A stretch of DNA of 64,000 nt from the NCBI RefSeq assembly GCF_036227405.1, contig NZ_CP109473.1, positions 5,022,001-5,086,000 of the forward strand, written 5' to 3'. Every line of letters begins with the position of its first letter. The stretch's first letter is position 1. The position numbers and the translations under genes were made by a program. The notes beneath the pieces are model-generated. The model had not been told where the DNA came from. It saw only the letters and a list, made by a program, of their open reading frames with translations, and did no database searches. Source of the DNA: Streptomyces sp. NBC_01460 (GTDB lineage: Bacteria; Actinomycetota; Actinomycetes; Streptomycetales; Streptomycetaceae). Positions 55,209-63,946 of this stretch are shown piece after piece.

Positions 55209-56501
55209 ATGCCAGCAGCCACGACGCGAGCCGCGAGCTCCCACGCCCCGGACCCGGAGGAGCCGGCGCCGCGCAAGCTGTACCGCAGCGCCGACGGACG
55301 GATGCTCGGCGGTGTCGCGCGCGGGCTCGCCGGGCATCTGGGGCTGCCCGTCGCGTGGGTCCGGTTCGTCTTCCTCGGGCTGTTCTTCGCCGACGGCCTG
55401 GGCGCCCTGCTCTACGCCGTGTTCTGGATCGTCGTGCCGCTCGGCGTAGGCGGGGTCGGCGGCGTGGAGACCCGGTCCCTCTTCGAGACCGCGCCGGACG
55501 GCCGGCGACGACTGCGCAAGCCCGACAAGGGCCAGGTCTTCGCCCTGGTCGCCCTGCTCGTCGGCGCCGTGACCTTCGTCGGCAACGTCGACATGGGCAG
55601 CAAGGCGGACCGCTACGTCTGGCCGGCGCTGCTCATCGGCGCGGGCTCCGTCCTCGTGTGGCGCCAGGCCGACAACGCCCGGCGCGCCCGGTGGATGGAG
55701 GTCGGCCGCCGGCGCCGTGTGCTGCACCTGGCCCGCGGACTGGCCGGCGTCGCGCTCGTCGGTCTCGGTCTCGCCGCCTTCATGGTGGTGCGCGGCTCGG
55801 CGGCCCAGCTGGGCACCGCGCTGACCGCGGCCATCGCCGTGCTGACCGGCATCGCGCTCCTCGCCGGGCCCTATCTGGTGCGCATGACGCAGGACCTCTC
55901 CGAGGAGCGTCTGATGCGCATCCGGGCCCAGGAGCGTGCCGAGGTCGCCGCACACGTCCACGACTCCGTCCTGCACACCCTCACCCTGATCCAGCGCAAC
56001 GCGGACGACGGCGGTGAGGTCCGCAGGCTCGCCCGCGCCCAGGAGCGCGAGCTGCGCAACTGGCTGTACAACCCCGAGGGCACCGGCAAGGACGAGGCAG
56101 AGGAACCGTCGACCCTCGCCGAGGCCGTCAAGCGCGCCGCCGCCGAGGTCGAGGACAAGCACGGGGTCCCGCTGGAGGTCGTGGTCGTCGGCGACTGCCC
56201 GCTCGACGAGAGGCTGGCGGCGCAGATGCAGGCCGCACGCGAGGCGATGGTCAACGCCGCCAAGTACGGTGGCGAGGGCGGTGCCGTCCAGGTCTTCGCG
56301 GAGGTCGAGGGCCGCACGGTCTTCGTCTCCGTACGGGACCGGGGCCCGGGCTTCGACCTGGATTCCGTCCCGGGCGACAGGATGGGCGTACGAGAATCAA
56401 TCATCGGCCGGATGCAGCGCAACGGGGGGACGGCGCGCTTGCGTTCGGTGCCCGGCGGGGGCACGGAGGTCGAGCTGGAGATGGAGAGGGCGAGCGAATG
56501 A
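55209..56501 (+). CDS. Sensor histidine kinase with N-terminal PspC domain (LiaS-like)
   Basis: 430 residues. PspC domain at about 20-80 (LYRSADGRMLGGVARGLAGHL), several TM helices to about 235, then a NarL-group histidine kinase: phosphoacceptor region VAAHVHDSVLHTLTLI, N box AAREAMVNAAKYG, and G box VRDRGPGFDLDSV. The ATP domain is complete. The PspC fusion suggests it senses membrane stress directly or through the divergent PspC/LiaF-like protein. Its stop overlaps the response regulator start (ATGA). Confidence 0.92.
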   Translation: MPAATTRAASSHAPDPEEPAPRKLYRSADGRMLGGVARGLAGHLGLPVAWVRFVFLGLFFADGLGALLYAVFWIVVPLGVGGVGGVETRSLFETAPDGRRRLRKPDKGQVFALVALLVGAVTFVGNVDMGSKADRYVWPALLIGAGSVLVWRQADNARRARWMEVGRRRRVLHLARGLAGVALVGLGLAAFMVVRGSAAQLGTALTAAIAVLTGIALLAGPYLVRMTQDLSEERLMRIRAQERAEVAAHVHDSVLHTLTLIQRNADDGGEVRRLARAQERELRNWLYNPEGTGKDEAEEPSTLAEAVKRAAAEVEDKHGVPLEVVVVGDCPLDERLAAQMQAAREAMVNAAKYGGEGGAVQVFAEVEGRTVFVSVRDRGPGFDLDSVPGDRMGVRESIIGRMQRNGGTARLRSVPGGGTEVELEMERASE

Positions 56502-57193
56502 CCGAGAACACCGAAGCGACCGGGGGCCCGGAGCGCCGGGTACGCGTCGTGCTCGTCGACGACCACCGGATGTTCCGCACCGGGGTCCAGGCCGAGATCG
56601 GCCGTACCGAGGAGACCGGGGTCGAGGTCGTCGGCGAGGCCGCCGACGTCGACCAGGCCGTCACCGTGATCACCGCGACCCGCCCCGAGGTCGTCCTCCT
56701 CGACGTCCACCTCCCGGGAGGCGGCGGCGTCGAGGTGCTGCGGCGCTGCGCCCCGATGATGGGCGCGGTCGAGAACCCGGTGCGCTTCCTGGCGCTGTCC
56801 GTCTCGGACGCCGCCGAGGACGTCATCGGGGTCATCCGCGGCGGCGCCCGCGGCTATGTCACGAAGACCATCACAGGCGCCGACCTGGTCGACTCCGTCT
56901 TCCGTGTCCAGGACGGCGACGCGGTGTTCTCGCCCCGGCTGGCCGGGTTCGTCCTCGACGCCTTCGCCTCGACGGACGCCCCGCCGGTCGACGAGGACCT
57001 GGACCGGCTGACGCAGCGCGAGCGCGAGGTGCTGCGGCTGATCGCCCGGGGTTACGCGTACAAGGAGATCGCCAAGCAGCTGTTCATCTCGGTGAAGACG
57101 GTCGAGTCCCACGTCTCCGCCGTGCTGCGCAAGCTCCAGCTCTCCAACCGGCACGAGCTGACCCGGTGGGCGACGGCGCGACGGCTGGTCTGA
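56498..57193 (+). CDS. LuxR/NarL-type response regulator (LiaR-like)
   Basis: 231 residues. Receiver domain: VVLVDDHRMFRTGV, LLDVHLPGGGG with the phosphorylated Asp, and YVTKTITGADL with the conserved Lys. Helix-turn-helix: LTQREREVLRLIARGYAYKEI to VKTVESHVSAVLRKLQ. Start overlaps the kinase stop, so this is a coupled pair. It probably controls the divergent LiaF-like gene, as in LiaFSR; no operator was identified. Confidence 0.95.
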   Translation: MTENTEATGGPERRVRVVLVDDHRMFRTGVQAEIGRTEETGVEVVGEAADVDQAVTVITATRPEVVLLDVHLPGGGGVEVLRRCAPMMGAVENPVRFLALSVSDAAEDVIGVIRGGARGYVTKTITGADLVDSVFRVQDGDAVFSPRLAGFVLDAFASTDAPPVDEDLDRLTQREREVLRLIARGYAYKEIAKQLFISVKTVESHVSAVLRKLQLSNRHELTRWATARRLV

Positions 57194-57206
57194 GCCGTAC
57201 GCGTGC

Positions 57207-57962
57207 TCAGGCGGGACCGAGCGAGATGTTGAGCTTCTCGCCGGTCCTGCGGTAGCCGACGCCCGCGTAGATCCGCTCGACGTCGGGACCGCCGGGTTCC
57301 AGCCACACGGTGTGGAAGCCGCGCTCGAAGGCGGTGCGGGTCAGCCAGGCGGCGAGCGCCGCGCCCACGCCCCGGCGGCGGAAGGCGTCGGCGACGGCCA
57401 GGCCCGCCAGTTCGCCGATCCCGTCGGACGGGGTGGAGCAGCCGCCCGCTCCGGCGGGACGTCCGTCCACGGTGGCCAGGGCCGAGACGCCGCCTCCCGC
57501 CGTAGCTCCCCGCAGCCAGGCGATCTCGCCGTCCTCGGGCCCGCCCTCGCCGCCGAAGCCGGTGTGCTGGACGGCGGCGGCCGAGGTGAACTCCGCGTCG
57601 GTGACGGGCTCGGCGATGCGGAGGCCGTCGACCGGCTTCGCCGCGCGGAGGCCGGCGGCGGTGCAGGCCATGACCGGGGCGCGGTGCTCCACCGTGAACC
57701 CCGCCCCCAGCAGGGCGGGTTCGACGGCGGGTGCCCAGGAGGGCAGGAATTCCAGCCGGGGCAGCCGTCCGCGTGAGCGGAACGCCTCGACCAGGTCGGA
57801 GACGTCCCTCTCCGTGGGCTCGGCGCCCTGGTCGGGGATGGCGTAGTTGGCGAACTTCAGCTCCCAGTCCGGATTGTGGCGCACCGTGAACGGTCCCACC
57901 CGGTAGTGGTCCGGTGAGCTGAGCGTGAGGGTGCGCACGTAGTTCTGGATGGCTGTGTCCAT
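57207..57962 (-). CDS. GNAT-family N-acetyltransferase
   Basis: 251 residues. The C-terminal half has the GNAT acetyl-CoA pattern GIGELAGLAVADAFRRRGVGAAL and the end VERIYAGVGYRRTGEKLNIS. The N-terminal half is variable. Substrate unknown. Converges on the response regulator gene with a 13-base gap, and sits 12 bases downstream of the NlpC/P60 gene on the same strand, so it may be transcribed with it. Confidence 0.85.
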   Translation of the reverse strand: MDTAIQNYVRTLTLSSPDHYRVGPFTVRHNPDWELKFANYAIPDQGAEPTERDVSDLVEAFRSRGRLPRLEFLPSWAPAVEPALLGAGFTVEHRAPVMACTAAGLRAAKPVDGLRIAEPVTDAEFTSAAAVQHTGFGGEGGPEDGEIAWLRGATAGGGVSALATVDGRPAGAGGCSTPSDGIGELAGLAVADAFRRRGVGAALAAWLTRTAFERGFHTVWLEPGGPDVERIYAGVGYRRTGEKLNISLGPA

Positions 57963-57974
57963 GAGGCCGGGAGC

Positions 57975-59045
57975 CTATGCGACGCGGGTGGCTCCCGCGA
58001 AGGGCATTTCGCTGATCGGCGCGATACGGACGGGGGCTCCGGGGCGCGGGGCGTGGATCATCTGTCCGCCGCCGATGTAGAGCCCGACGTGGGTGACCCC
58101 GGGGTAGAAGAACACCAGGTCGCCCGGGGCGAGTTCGGATCGCGAGACGCGCTGTCCGGCGTTGATCTGGGTGTACGTCGTGCGGGGCAGGGACACTCCC
58201 GCCGCGCGCCAGGCGGCCATGGTGAGGCCGGAGCAGTCGAAGGACGAGGGGCCGGTGGCCCCCCAGACGTACGGCTTGCCGAGCGCCCCGTAGGCGAAGC
58301 CGACGGCCTGGGCCGCGCGCGCGTTGGGGGCGGCGACGGAGCCGCGCGGGGCGCTCCGGTCGGCGCGGGTGGCGCCGCCGCCGTGCGCGGCGTCGGCCGA
58401 GCGCTCGTAGCCGGCGCGCTGCTCGGCGGTGAGCGTGGCCAGGAGTTTCCGCGCGTCGGCGAGCTTGGTGCGGACCTCGTCCTTGTGCTTCCGCAGGTCG
58501 GCCCGGCGGGAGGCGAGCACCGTGAGCTCGTCCTCGGCCCTGGCGCGCAGCTGGGCGATGTCGCCGATCTGCCGGCGCACCCCGCTGATCGCGCTCGCCT
58601 GCCGGTCGCCCGCCCGGTCCTCGTAGGAGGCGCGCTCCAGGTACTGGTCGGGGTCCGAGGAGAGGGCCAGCCGGACGGCGGGGTCGATGCCTGCGCTGCG
58701 GTACTGGGCGGTGGCGTACGAGCCGAGGGCGTCACGTGCGGTGTTGAGGCGCTCGGTCCTGCGGGCGGCCTCGTCGCGCAGGGCGTCGAGGGCCTTCTCG
58801 GAGGCGGCGGCCTCCTCCTTCGCGCCGTTGTACTTCTCGGTGGCGACCTCGGCGTCGTGGTACAGCCGGTCGACCTGCGCCTCGACCTGGGCCGGGGTGG
58901 GCCGGGGGTCCGCCTGGGCGGCACCTTCGAGAGTGGCCGCGGTCGCGGCCCCGGCGAGGGCGAGGGTCGCTGCGGTGCGGGCAGCAGGCCCGGTGAACAG
59001 GCGCTGCTTGGGCTTGCGGTGAGCGGCGTCTCGATGGCGGGGCAC
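57975..59045 (-). CDS. Secreted NlpC/P60 peptidoglycan endopeptidase
   Basis: 356 residues. Signal peptide (AARTAATLALAGAATAATLEGAAQA), long coiled-coil region (about 55-225, as in RipA-type hydrolases), then the NlpC/P60 domain: catalytic Cys in GPSSFDCSGLTMAAW, His in HVGLYIGGGQMIHAP, and the third residue in the same stretch. Cleaves within wall stem peptides. GTG 59045 behind GGAAGGA (12 bases); earlier codons in frame lack signal character. Paralogue of the gene at 59814. Confidence 0.92.
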   Translation of the reverse strand: MPRHRDAAHRKPKQRLFTGPAARTAATLALAGAATAATLEGAAQADPRPTPAQVEAQVDRLYHDAEVATEKYNGAKEEAAASEKALDALRDEAARRTERLNTARDALGSYATAQYRSAGIDPAVRLALSSDPDQYLERASYEDRAGDRQASAISGVRRQIGDIAQLRARAEDELTVLASRRADLRKHKDEVRTKLADARKLLATLTAEQRAGYERSADAAHGGGATRADRSAPRGSVAAPNARAAQAVGFAYGALGKPYVWGATGPSSFDCSGLTMAAWRAAGVSLPRTTYTQINAGQRVSRSELAPGDLVFFYPGVTHVGLYIGGGQMIHAPRPGAPVRIAPISEMPFAGATRVA

Positions 59046-59104
59046 GGGGGTGGTGCGTCCTTCCGTTCGACTGCCCGTCGGGGATGCCGGCGGGCCCGCC
59101 GGGT

Positions 59105-59145
59105 CCGGCGGCGGGCCACCACAGGGGGGAGCGGCCCGCCGCCGG
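59105..59145 (-). other. Hairpin in the leader of the first NlpC/P60 gene
   Basis: Perfect 13-base stem CCGGCGGCGGGCC / GGCCCGCCGCCGG with a 15-base loop, 60-100 bases before the start codon. It may terminate or regulate. The gap 59046-59400 otherwise has TTTAGCGT on the minus strand (59226-59219, possible -10). I do not see the cyclic-di-AMP riboswitch conserved core here. Confidence 0.6.
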
Positions 59146-59400
59146 ATTCCTGGCGGGGCGACCGGCACGCCGCCCGGTACGGGGGCGGTGATGCGGAGCC
59201 GGTCACCTGGGAGGGACGCTAAACCCGGCGCACAGGGAAGAGGCGTAATGACAGGTATTGCCTGCATGTGCTGTTTCGTTTCTCTCGGATGACCGGAAAA
59301 ATCAACCGGAGTCCGGCAATTCGCGCAGACCTGGGATGAACTCATCGGTAAGTCGTACCGTGCCGAAGAGTGGTGATATGGCCGCCGTTAGGCTGCGGCC

Positions 59401-59754
59401 ATGGACGTACTCATCAATGTCTTCGTGGCCCTGCACATCATCGGTATCGCCTCCCTGCTGGGCGGCTTCCTGACCCAGATGAAGGCCATGGGGGCGGGTA
59501 CGGCCCGCTTCGTCCCGGCCATGCTGCACGGCGCGCTCACCATGCTCGTCACGGGCGTCGCCCTGGTCGGACTGAACCAGGCCGACGACCAGAGCGTGAA
59601 CAACGTCAAGATCGGCGTGAAACTGCTGCTCCTGGTCGTGATCCTGGCGCTCGTCTACGTGAAGCGGGACGACGAGAAGGCGGGCAAGGGCGCGTTCGCC
59701 GCGGTCGGCGGGCTGACCGTCGCCAACATCTTCGTCGCCACGCTCTGGACCTGA
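59401..59754 (+). CDS. Small integral membrane protein (117 aa)
   Basis: Four hydrophobic segments fill the protein (about 5-25, 38-58, 68-85 and 98-115). No known domain recognised; homologues sit between the two NlpC/P60 genes in other streptomycetes (from memory). TAGGCT at 59389-59394 ends 6 bases before the ATG and there is no ribosome site, so it is probably leaderless. Confidence 0.78.
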   Translation: MDVLINVFVALHIIGIASLLGGFLTQMKAMGAGTARFVPAMLHGALTMLVTGVALVGLNQADDQSVNNVKIGVKLLLLVVILALVYVKRDDEKAGKGAFAAVGGLTVANIFVATLWT

Positions 59755-59760
59755 GCGGAA

Positions 59761-59795
59761 CGGGCGGGCCGGGGCTTGTGCCCCGAACCCGCCCG
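59761..59795. terminator. Bidirectional terminator
   Basis: CGGGCGGG / CCCGCCCG outer stem and CGGGGC-TTGT-GCCCCG inner stem between two convergent genes. Confidence 0.85.
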
Positions 59796-59813
59796 CCGGT
59801 GGTGTCCCGCGCG

Positions 59814-60956
59814 CTACGCGGGGCGCACGCTGCCGTAGATCGGCATGTAGTAGATCGACTCCTCGCGGACGTTCGCGCCGGGCTTCGGCGCGTGGATCAT
59901 CATGCCGTCGCCCTTGTAGATGCCGACGTGGCTGATGTCGTCGTAGAAGAAGACCAGGTCCCCCGGCTGCAGATCCGCCGTGGCCACCCGGGTCCCGACC
60001 TCGACCTGGTCCCAGGTGGTGCGCGGGAGATCGACACCGGCCGCCTTCCACGCGGCCTGGGTGAGCCCCGAGCAGTCGTACGAGGACGGGCCCGTCGCCC
60101 CCCAGACGTACGGCTTGCCGATCTGGGCGCGGGCGAAGGACAGGACCTTCTCGGCCTTCGAGGCGTAGCCGCTGTCGGAGCCTCCCCCGGCCGTGGTGCC
60201 GGTGTCCCCTTGCGCCGCCTCCTCCGCGTCGGCCTGCTCGGCCTTCTCCTTCGCGGCGGCCGCCTGCTGCCTGGCCAGCTCCTCGGCCTTGCGCTCGGCC
60301 TCGGCCTCCTTCTTGCGCTCCAGCTCCGCGAGCCGTGCCTTCTCCTCGGCGGTGAGCTTCGACAGCAGGCTGCGCGCCTCGGTGAGCTTCGTCTGCACCT
60401 GCTGCTTGCTGGTGCGCAGCGTGGCCTGCGACGCGGTGAGTGTCTCCAGGCTCTTCGTCGCCTCGACGCGCTTCTCCGCCGCTTCCTTCTGCTGCGTACG
60501 GAAGTCGGCGACCGACTTCTGCTGTTGGCTGGTCATCCGCGCCATCAGCTGGTCCTGGTCGAAGTACGACTGGGGGTCGTCCGCGAGGAAGAACGTGGCC
60601 GTCGGGGCGATCGAGCCGCTACGGTACTGCGCGGCCGCGTAGTTGCCCAGCTCGCGGCGCGTCTCGTTGAGCTTGTCGGCCCGCTTCGCCGCCGCCTCCA
60701 GGAGCGCGTCCACCTTGGACCGCTGCTCGGCCGAGGCGGTCTTCGCCTGGTTGAACCGCTGCGTCGCGGTGCCGGCCTGGCGGTAGAGGGCGTCGACCTT
60801 CTTCTGTACTTCCTCGATGCTGGGCTTCGGCTCGGCGGGAGCAGCCGTCGCGCTCTGCGTGGAGAGCAGGGTGACGGAGGCGAGCGCCGCGGTCGTGAGA
60901 CCGACGGCGGGGGTGGTGGTGCGCACCCGTGTGCGCGGCTTGCGATGCGACGCCAA
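59814..60956 (-). CDS. Secreted NlpC/P60 peptidoglycan endopeptidase under riboswitch control
   Basis: 380 residues. Signal peptide, long coiled coil (about 50-260, with a KAEERARKxAE-like charged segment), then the NlpC/P60 domain with GPSSYDCSGLTQAAW (catalytic Cys) and HVGIYKGDGMMIHAP (His). I set the start at TTG 60956 because GGAAGGAG touches the ATG at 60965 and is ideally spaced (9 bases) for the TTG, giving MASHRKPRTR, the usual N-terminus of these proteins. A cyclic-di-AMP riboswitch precedes it. Confidence 0.9.
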   Translation of the reverse strand: MASHRKPRTRVRTTTPAVGLTTAALASVTLLSTQSATAAPAEPKPSIEEVQKKVDALYRQAGTATQRFNQAKTASAEQRSKVDALLEAAAKRADKLNETRRELGNYAAAQYRSGSIAPTATFFLADDPQSYFDQDQLMARMTSQQQKSVADFRTQQKEAAEKRVEATKSLETLTASQATLRTSKQQVQTKLTEARSLLSKLTAEEKARLAELERKKEAEAERKAEELARQQAAAAKEKAEQADAEEAAQGDTGTTAGGGSDSGYASKAEKVLSFARAQIGKPYVWGATGPSSYDCSGLTQAAWKAAGVDLPRTTWDQVEVGTRVATADLQPGDLVFFYDDISHVGIYKGDGMMIHAPKPGANVREESIYYMPIYGSVRPA

Positions 60957-60979
60957 GGCCGGCATCTCCTTCCGTGGAC

Positions 60980-61150
60980 CGCCTACCGGGTTGGCGATGG
61001 GGGTCCCCCCAGGCCGTTCAGGCACTGGGGGAGGGTTCGGGCGGAACGGAAGGCTGCCCTACGGTCCGGTGGATACGGACCGATTCACCCCGGTGCTGCG
61101 TGTGGGTCCCCGGTTCCGGGCTCCCTTCGGGGGAGTACGGATTCGGCGGG
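60980..61150 (-). ncRNA. Cyclic-di-AMP riboswitch (ydaO-yuaA type)
   Basis: The minus-strand leader carries the conserved elements in order: CGCCGAATCCG at the 5' end, GGGAGCCCGGAACCGGGGAC, GGGGTGAATCGG, GTAGGGCAGCCTTCC, CCGAACCC, and AACCCGGTAGGCGG at the 3' end, where GGCG can close the outer stem with CGCC. These are hallmarks of the family found before wall-hydrolase genes (rpf, nlpC) in Streptomyces. High c-di-AMP is known to lower expression of such genes. The 3' end is 23 bases from the TTG start. Confidence 0.87.
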
Positions 61151-61204
61151 GGGCGCCCGTGCGGCGCGGTTCGCCTCAAGGGGGTACGGGGCACCCGTCG
61201 GAGC

Positions 61205-61210
61205 ACGCTA
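61205..61210 (-). promoter_or_regulatory. Likely -10 of the riboswitch transcript
   Basis: TAGCGT on the minus strand, placing the start near 61198, about 240 bases before the start codon. Upstream, GTCAC at 61284-61280 and again at 61270-61266 form a direct repeat that may bind an activator. The 61211-61416 stretch contains no gene. Confidence 0.45.
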
Positions 61211-61416
61211 GCCAACCCGTGGCGTCCCTGTGAAGGTTGATGTTCGATATGCCCGATACATTTCCGTGACCTTTTCGGAGTGACGGTCCGTGTGGCCGGA
61301 ACCACCCCCCGAATCTCACGGAACGTGGGCGCCTCCTCGCGTTGTGCGCACGGTTCCCGGCTCTTGTCGCCGATGCGGCCCGGGCTGTCGGTGCGGCCGC
61401 CTAGACTCGTGAGGCG

Positions 61417-63855
61417 ATGAGCAGCCTCTTTGACGACAGTTTCCTGACCGGCCTCCAGCAAGCGGAGGACGGCCCCCCGCCGCCCCCCGAGGGGCACGCG
61501 CCCGAAGCGGTGCCGGAGGGCCTCTTCGAGGACGTCTTCGACGCCCCTCCGCCGCCGCGTGACGCCTATTACCGCGACGGTGCCCCGCGCCCCGTGGTCG
61601 ACTCCGCGGCGCTGCTCGACGGGCTGAACACCGAGCAGCGCGCCGCCGTCGTGCACGCCGGGTCCCCGCTGCTCATCGTCGCCGGGGCCGGTTCGGGCAA
61701 GACCCGGGTGCTCACCCACCGGATCGCCCACCTCCTGGCGGAGCGCGGGGTGCACCCCGGGCAGATCCTCGCGATCACCTTCACCAACAAGGCCGCCGGC
61801 GAGATGAAGGAGCGCGTCGAGGACCTCGTCGGCCCGCGCGCCAACGCCATGTGGGTCATGACGTTCCACAGCGCCTGCGTGCGGATCCTGCGCCGGGAGT
61901 CGAAGCGCCTCGGCTTCACCTCGTCGTTCTCGATCTACGACGCCGCCGACTCCAAGCGGCTGATGGCCCTGGTCTGCCGTGATCTGGACCTCGACCCGAA
62001 GCGCTACCCGCCGAAGTCGTTCACGGCGAAGGTCTCGAACCTCAAGAACGAGCTGATCGACGAGGAGACCTTCGCCGGACAGGCCGCCGACGGCTTCGAG
62101 AAGACGCTGGCCCAGGCCTACGCGCTCTACCAGGCGCGGCTGCGCGAGGCCAACGCCCTCGACTTCGACGACATCATCATGACGACGGTCCACCTGCTCC
62201 AGGCGTTCCCCGACGTCGCCGAGCACTACCGCCGTCGCTTCCGGCACGTCATGGTCGACGAGTACCAGGACACCAACCACGCGCAGTACACCCTCGTGCG
62301 CGAGCTGGTGGGCCCGGCGGGCGAGGCCGACGCCCCGGGCGAGCTCTGCGTCGTCGGTGACGCGGACCAGTCGATCTACGCCTTCCGCGGCGCGACCATC
62401 CGCAACATCCTCCAGTTCGAGGAGGACTATCCGGACGCGACGACGATCATGCTGGAGCAGAACTACCGCTCCACGCAGACGATCCTGTCGGCCGCCAACG
62501 CCGTCATCGAGCGCAACGAGAGCCGCCGCCCCAAGAACCTCTGGACGAACGCGGGCACCGGCGCCCGGATCACCGGCTACGTCGCCGACACCGAGCACGA
62601 CGAGGCGCAGTTCGTCGCCGACGAGATCGACCGGCTGACGGACGCCGGGGACGCGAAGGCGGGCGACGTCGCCGTCTTCTACCGCACCAACGCCCAGTCC
62701 CGAGTCTTCGAGGAGATCTTCATCCGCGTCGGACTGCCCTACAAGGTCGTCGGCGGAGTGCGCTTCTACGAGCGCAAGGAGGTCAGGGACGTCCTGGCCT
62801 ACCTCCGGGTGCTGTCCAACCCCGAGGACACCGTCCCGCTGCGCCGCATCCTCAACGTGCCCAAGCGCGGCATCGGCGACCGGGCCGAGGCGATGATCGA
62901 CGCCCTCTCGATGCGCGAGAAGATCTCGTTCCCGCAGGCGCTGCGCCGTGTCGACGAGGCCTACGGCATGGCGGCCCGGTCGGCGAACGCCGTGAAGCGG
63001 TTCAACACGCTGATGGAGGAGCTCCGCACGATCGTGGAGTCCGGCGCGGGCCCGGCGGTCGTGGTCGAGGCCGTCATGGAGCGGACCGGCTATCTCGCCG
63101 AACTCCAGGCGTCCACCGACCCGCAGGACGAGACCCGTATCGAGAACCTCCAGGAGCTCGCCTCCGTCGCTCTCGAATTCGAGCAGGAGCGGGCGGAGGA
63201 GGAGGGCTCCGGCACCCTCGCCGAGTTCCTGGAGAAGGTCGCGCTCGTCGCCGACGCCGACCAGATCCCCGACGAGGACGAGGACGGCTCCGGTGTCGTC
63301 ACGCTGATGACGCTGCACACCGCGAAGGGCCTCGAATTCCCCGTGGTGTTCCTGACGGGCATGGAGGACGGCGTCTTCCCGCACATGCGCGCGCTGGGAC
63401 AGGTGAAGGAGCTGGAGGAGGAGCGCCGGCTCGCCTACGTCGGCATCACGCGCGCCCGCGAGCGCCTGTACCTGACCCGGGCGGCGATGCGCAGTGCGTG
63501 GGGCCAGCCCTCGTACAACCCGCCGTCGCGGTTCCTGGAGGAGATCCCGGACCAGCACCTGGAGTGGAAGCGCAAGGGGCCGATGGCCGCTCCGGCGGGC
63601 CCGACGTCCGGCATCACGTCGTCGCTGTCCTCGTCGCGCGCGAAGTCCGGCCCGTCGGGATTCGCGACCCGGCGCACCTCCGAGAAGCCGGTGGTCACCC
63701 TGGTCGCGGGGGACCGCGTCACGCACGACCAGTTCGGGCTGGGCACGGTGACGGCGGTCGAGGGCTTCGGCGACCAGGCGAAGGCGACGGTCGATTTCGG
63801 GGACGAGCGGCCCAAGAAGCTGCTCCTGCGCTACGCGCCGGTCGAGAAGCTCTGA
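61417..63855 (+). CDS. pcrA: ATP-dependent DNA helicase PcrA/UvrD
   Basis: 812-residue superfamily 1A helicase for repair and replication-fork maintenance. Walker A AGAGSGKTRVLTHR, motif II MVDEYQDTN, motif III GDADQSIYAFRGA, motif IV QNYRST, motif V TLHTAKGLEFPVVF and motif VI VGITRARERLYLTRA all present. The C-terminal Tudor-like domain (VAGDRVTHDQFGLGTVTAVEG) is the PcrA type. A Pro/Glu-rich 55-residue N-terminus precedes the core. TAGACT at 61402-61407 is a -10 box 9 bases before the ATG. Confidence 0.97.
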   Translation: MSSLFDDSFLTGLQQAEDGPPPPPEGHAPEAVPEGLFEDVFDAPPPPRDAYYRDGAPRPVVDSAALLDGLNTEQRAAVVHAGSPLLIVAGAGSGKTRVLTHRIAHLLAERGVHPGQILAITFTNKAAGEMKERVEDLVGPRANAMWVMTFHSACVRILRRESKRLGFTSSFSIYDAADSKRLMALVCRDLDLDPKRYPPKSFTAKVSNLKNELIDEETFAGQAADGFEKTLAQAYALYQARLREANALDFDDIIMTTVHLLQAFPDVAEHYRRRFRHVMVDEYQDTNHAQYTLVRELVGPAGEADAPGELCVVGDADQSIYAFRGATIRNILQFEEDYPDATTIMLEQNYRSTQTILSAANAVIERNESRRPKNLWTNAGTGARITGYVADTEHDEAQFVADEIDRLTDAGDAKAGDVAVFYRTNAQSRVFEEIFIRVGLPYKVVGGVRFYERKEVRDVLAYLRVLSNPEDTVPLRRILNVPKRGIGDRAEAMIDALSMREKISFPQALRRVDEAYGMAARSANAVKRFNTLMEELRTIVESGAGPAVVVEAVMERTGYLAELQASTDPQDETRIENLQELASVALEFEQERAEEEGSGTLAEFLEKVALVADADQIPDEDEDGSGVVTLMTLHTAKGLEFPVVFLTGMEDGVFPHMRALGQVKELEEERRLAYVGITRARERLYLTRAAMRSAWGQPSYNPPSRFLEEIPDQHLEWKRKGPMAAPAGPTSGITSSLSSSRAKSGPSGFATRRTSEKPVVTLVAGDRVTHDQFGLGTVTAVEGFGDQAKATVDFGDERPKKLLLRYAPVEKL

Positions 63856-63881
63856 CCGGGCCGCCGCGACGGAAGAGCCCA

Positions 63882-63916
63882 GGCCCCGGACGTCCCTGCG
63901 CGGGACGTCCGGGGCC
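63882..63916. terminator. Terminator after pcrA
   Basis: Perfect 15-base stem GGCCCCGGACGTCCC / GGGACGTCCGGGGCC with a 5-base loop between convergent genes. Confidence 0.9.
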
Positions 63917-63946
63917 GGGGCTTTCCCGGGCCGCGGGGCGGAGGGA

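Noticed and set aside
59046..59340. Cyclic-di-AMP riboswitch before the first NlpC/P60 gene
   Set aside because: The GGGGTGAAT and terminal GGTAGGCG blocks are missing; only a simple hairpin is seen.
61018..63726. 902-codon minus-strand frame opposite pcrA
   Set aside because: Shadow of pcrA; its 5' and 3' ends do not coincide with any signal.
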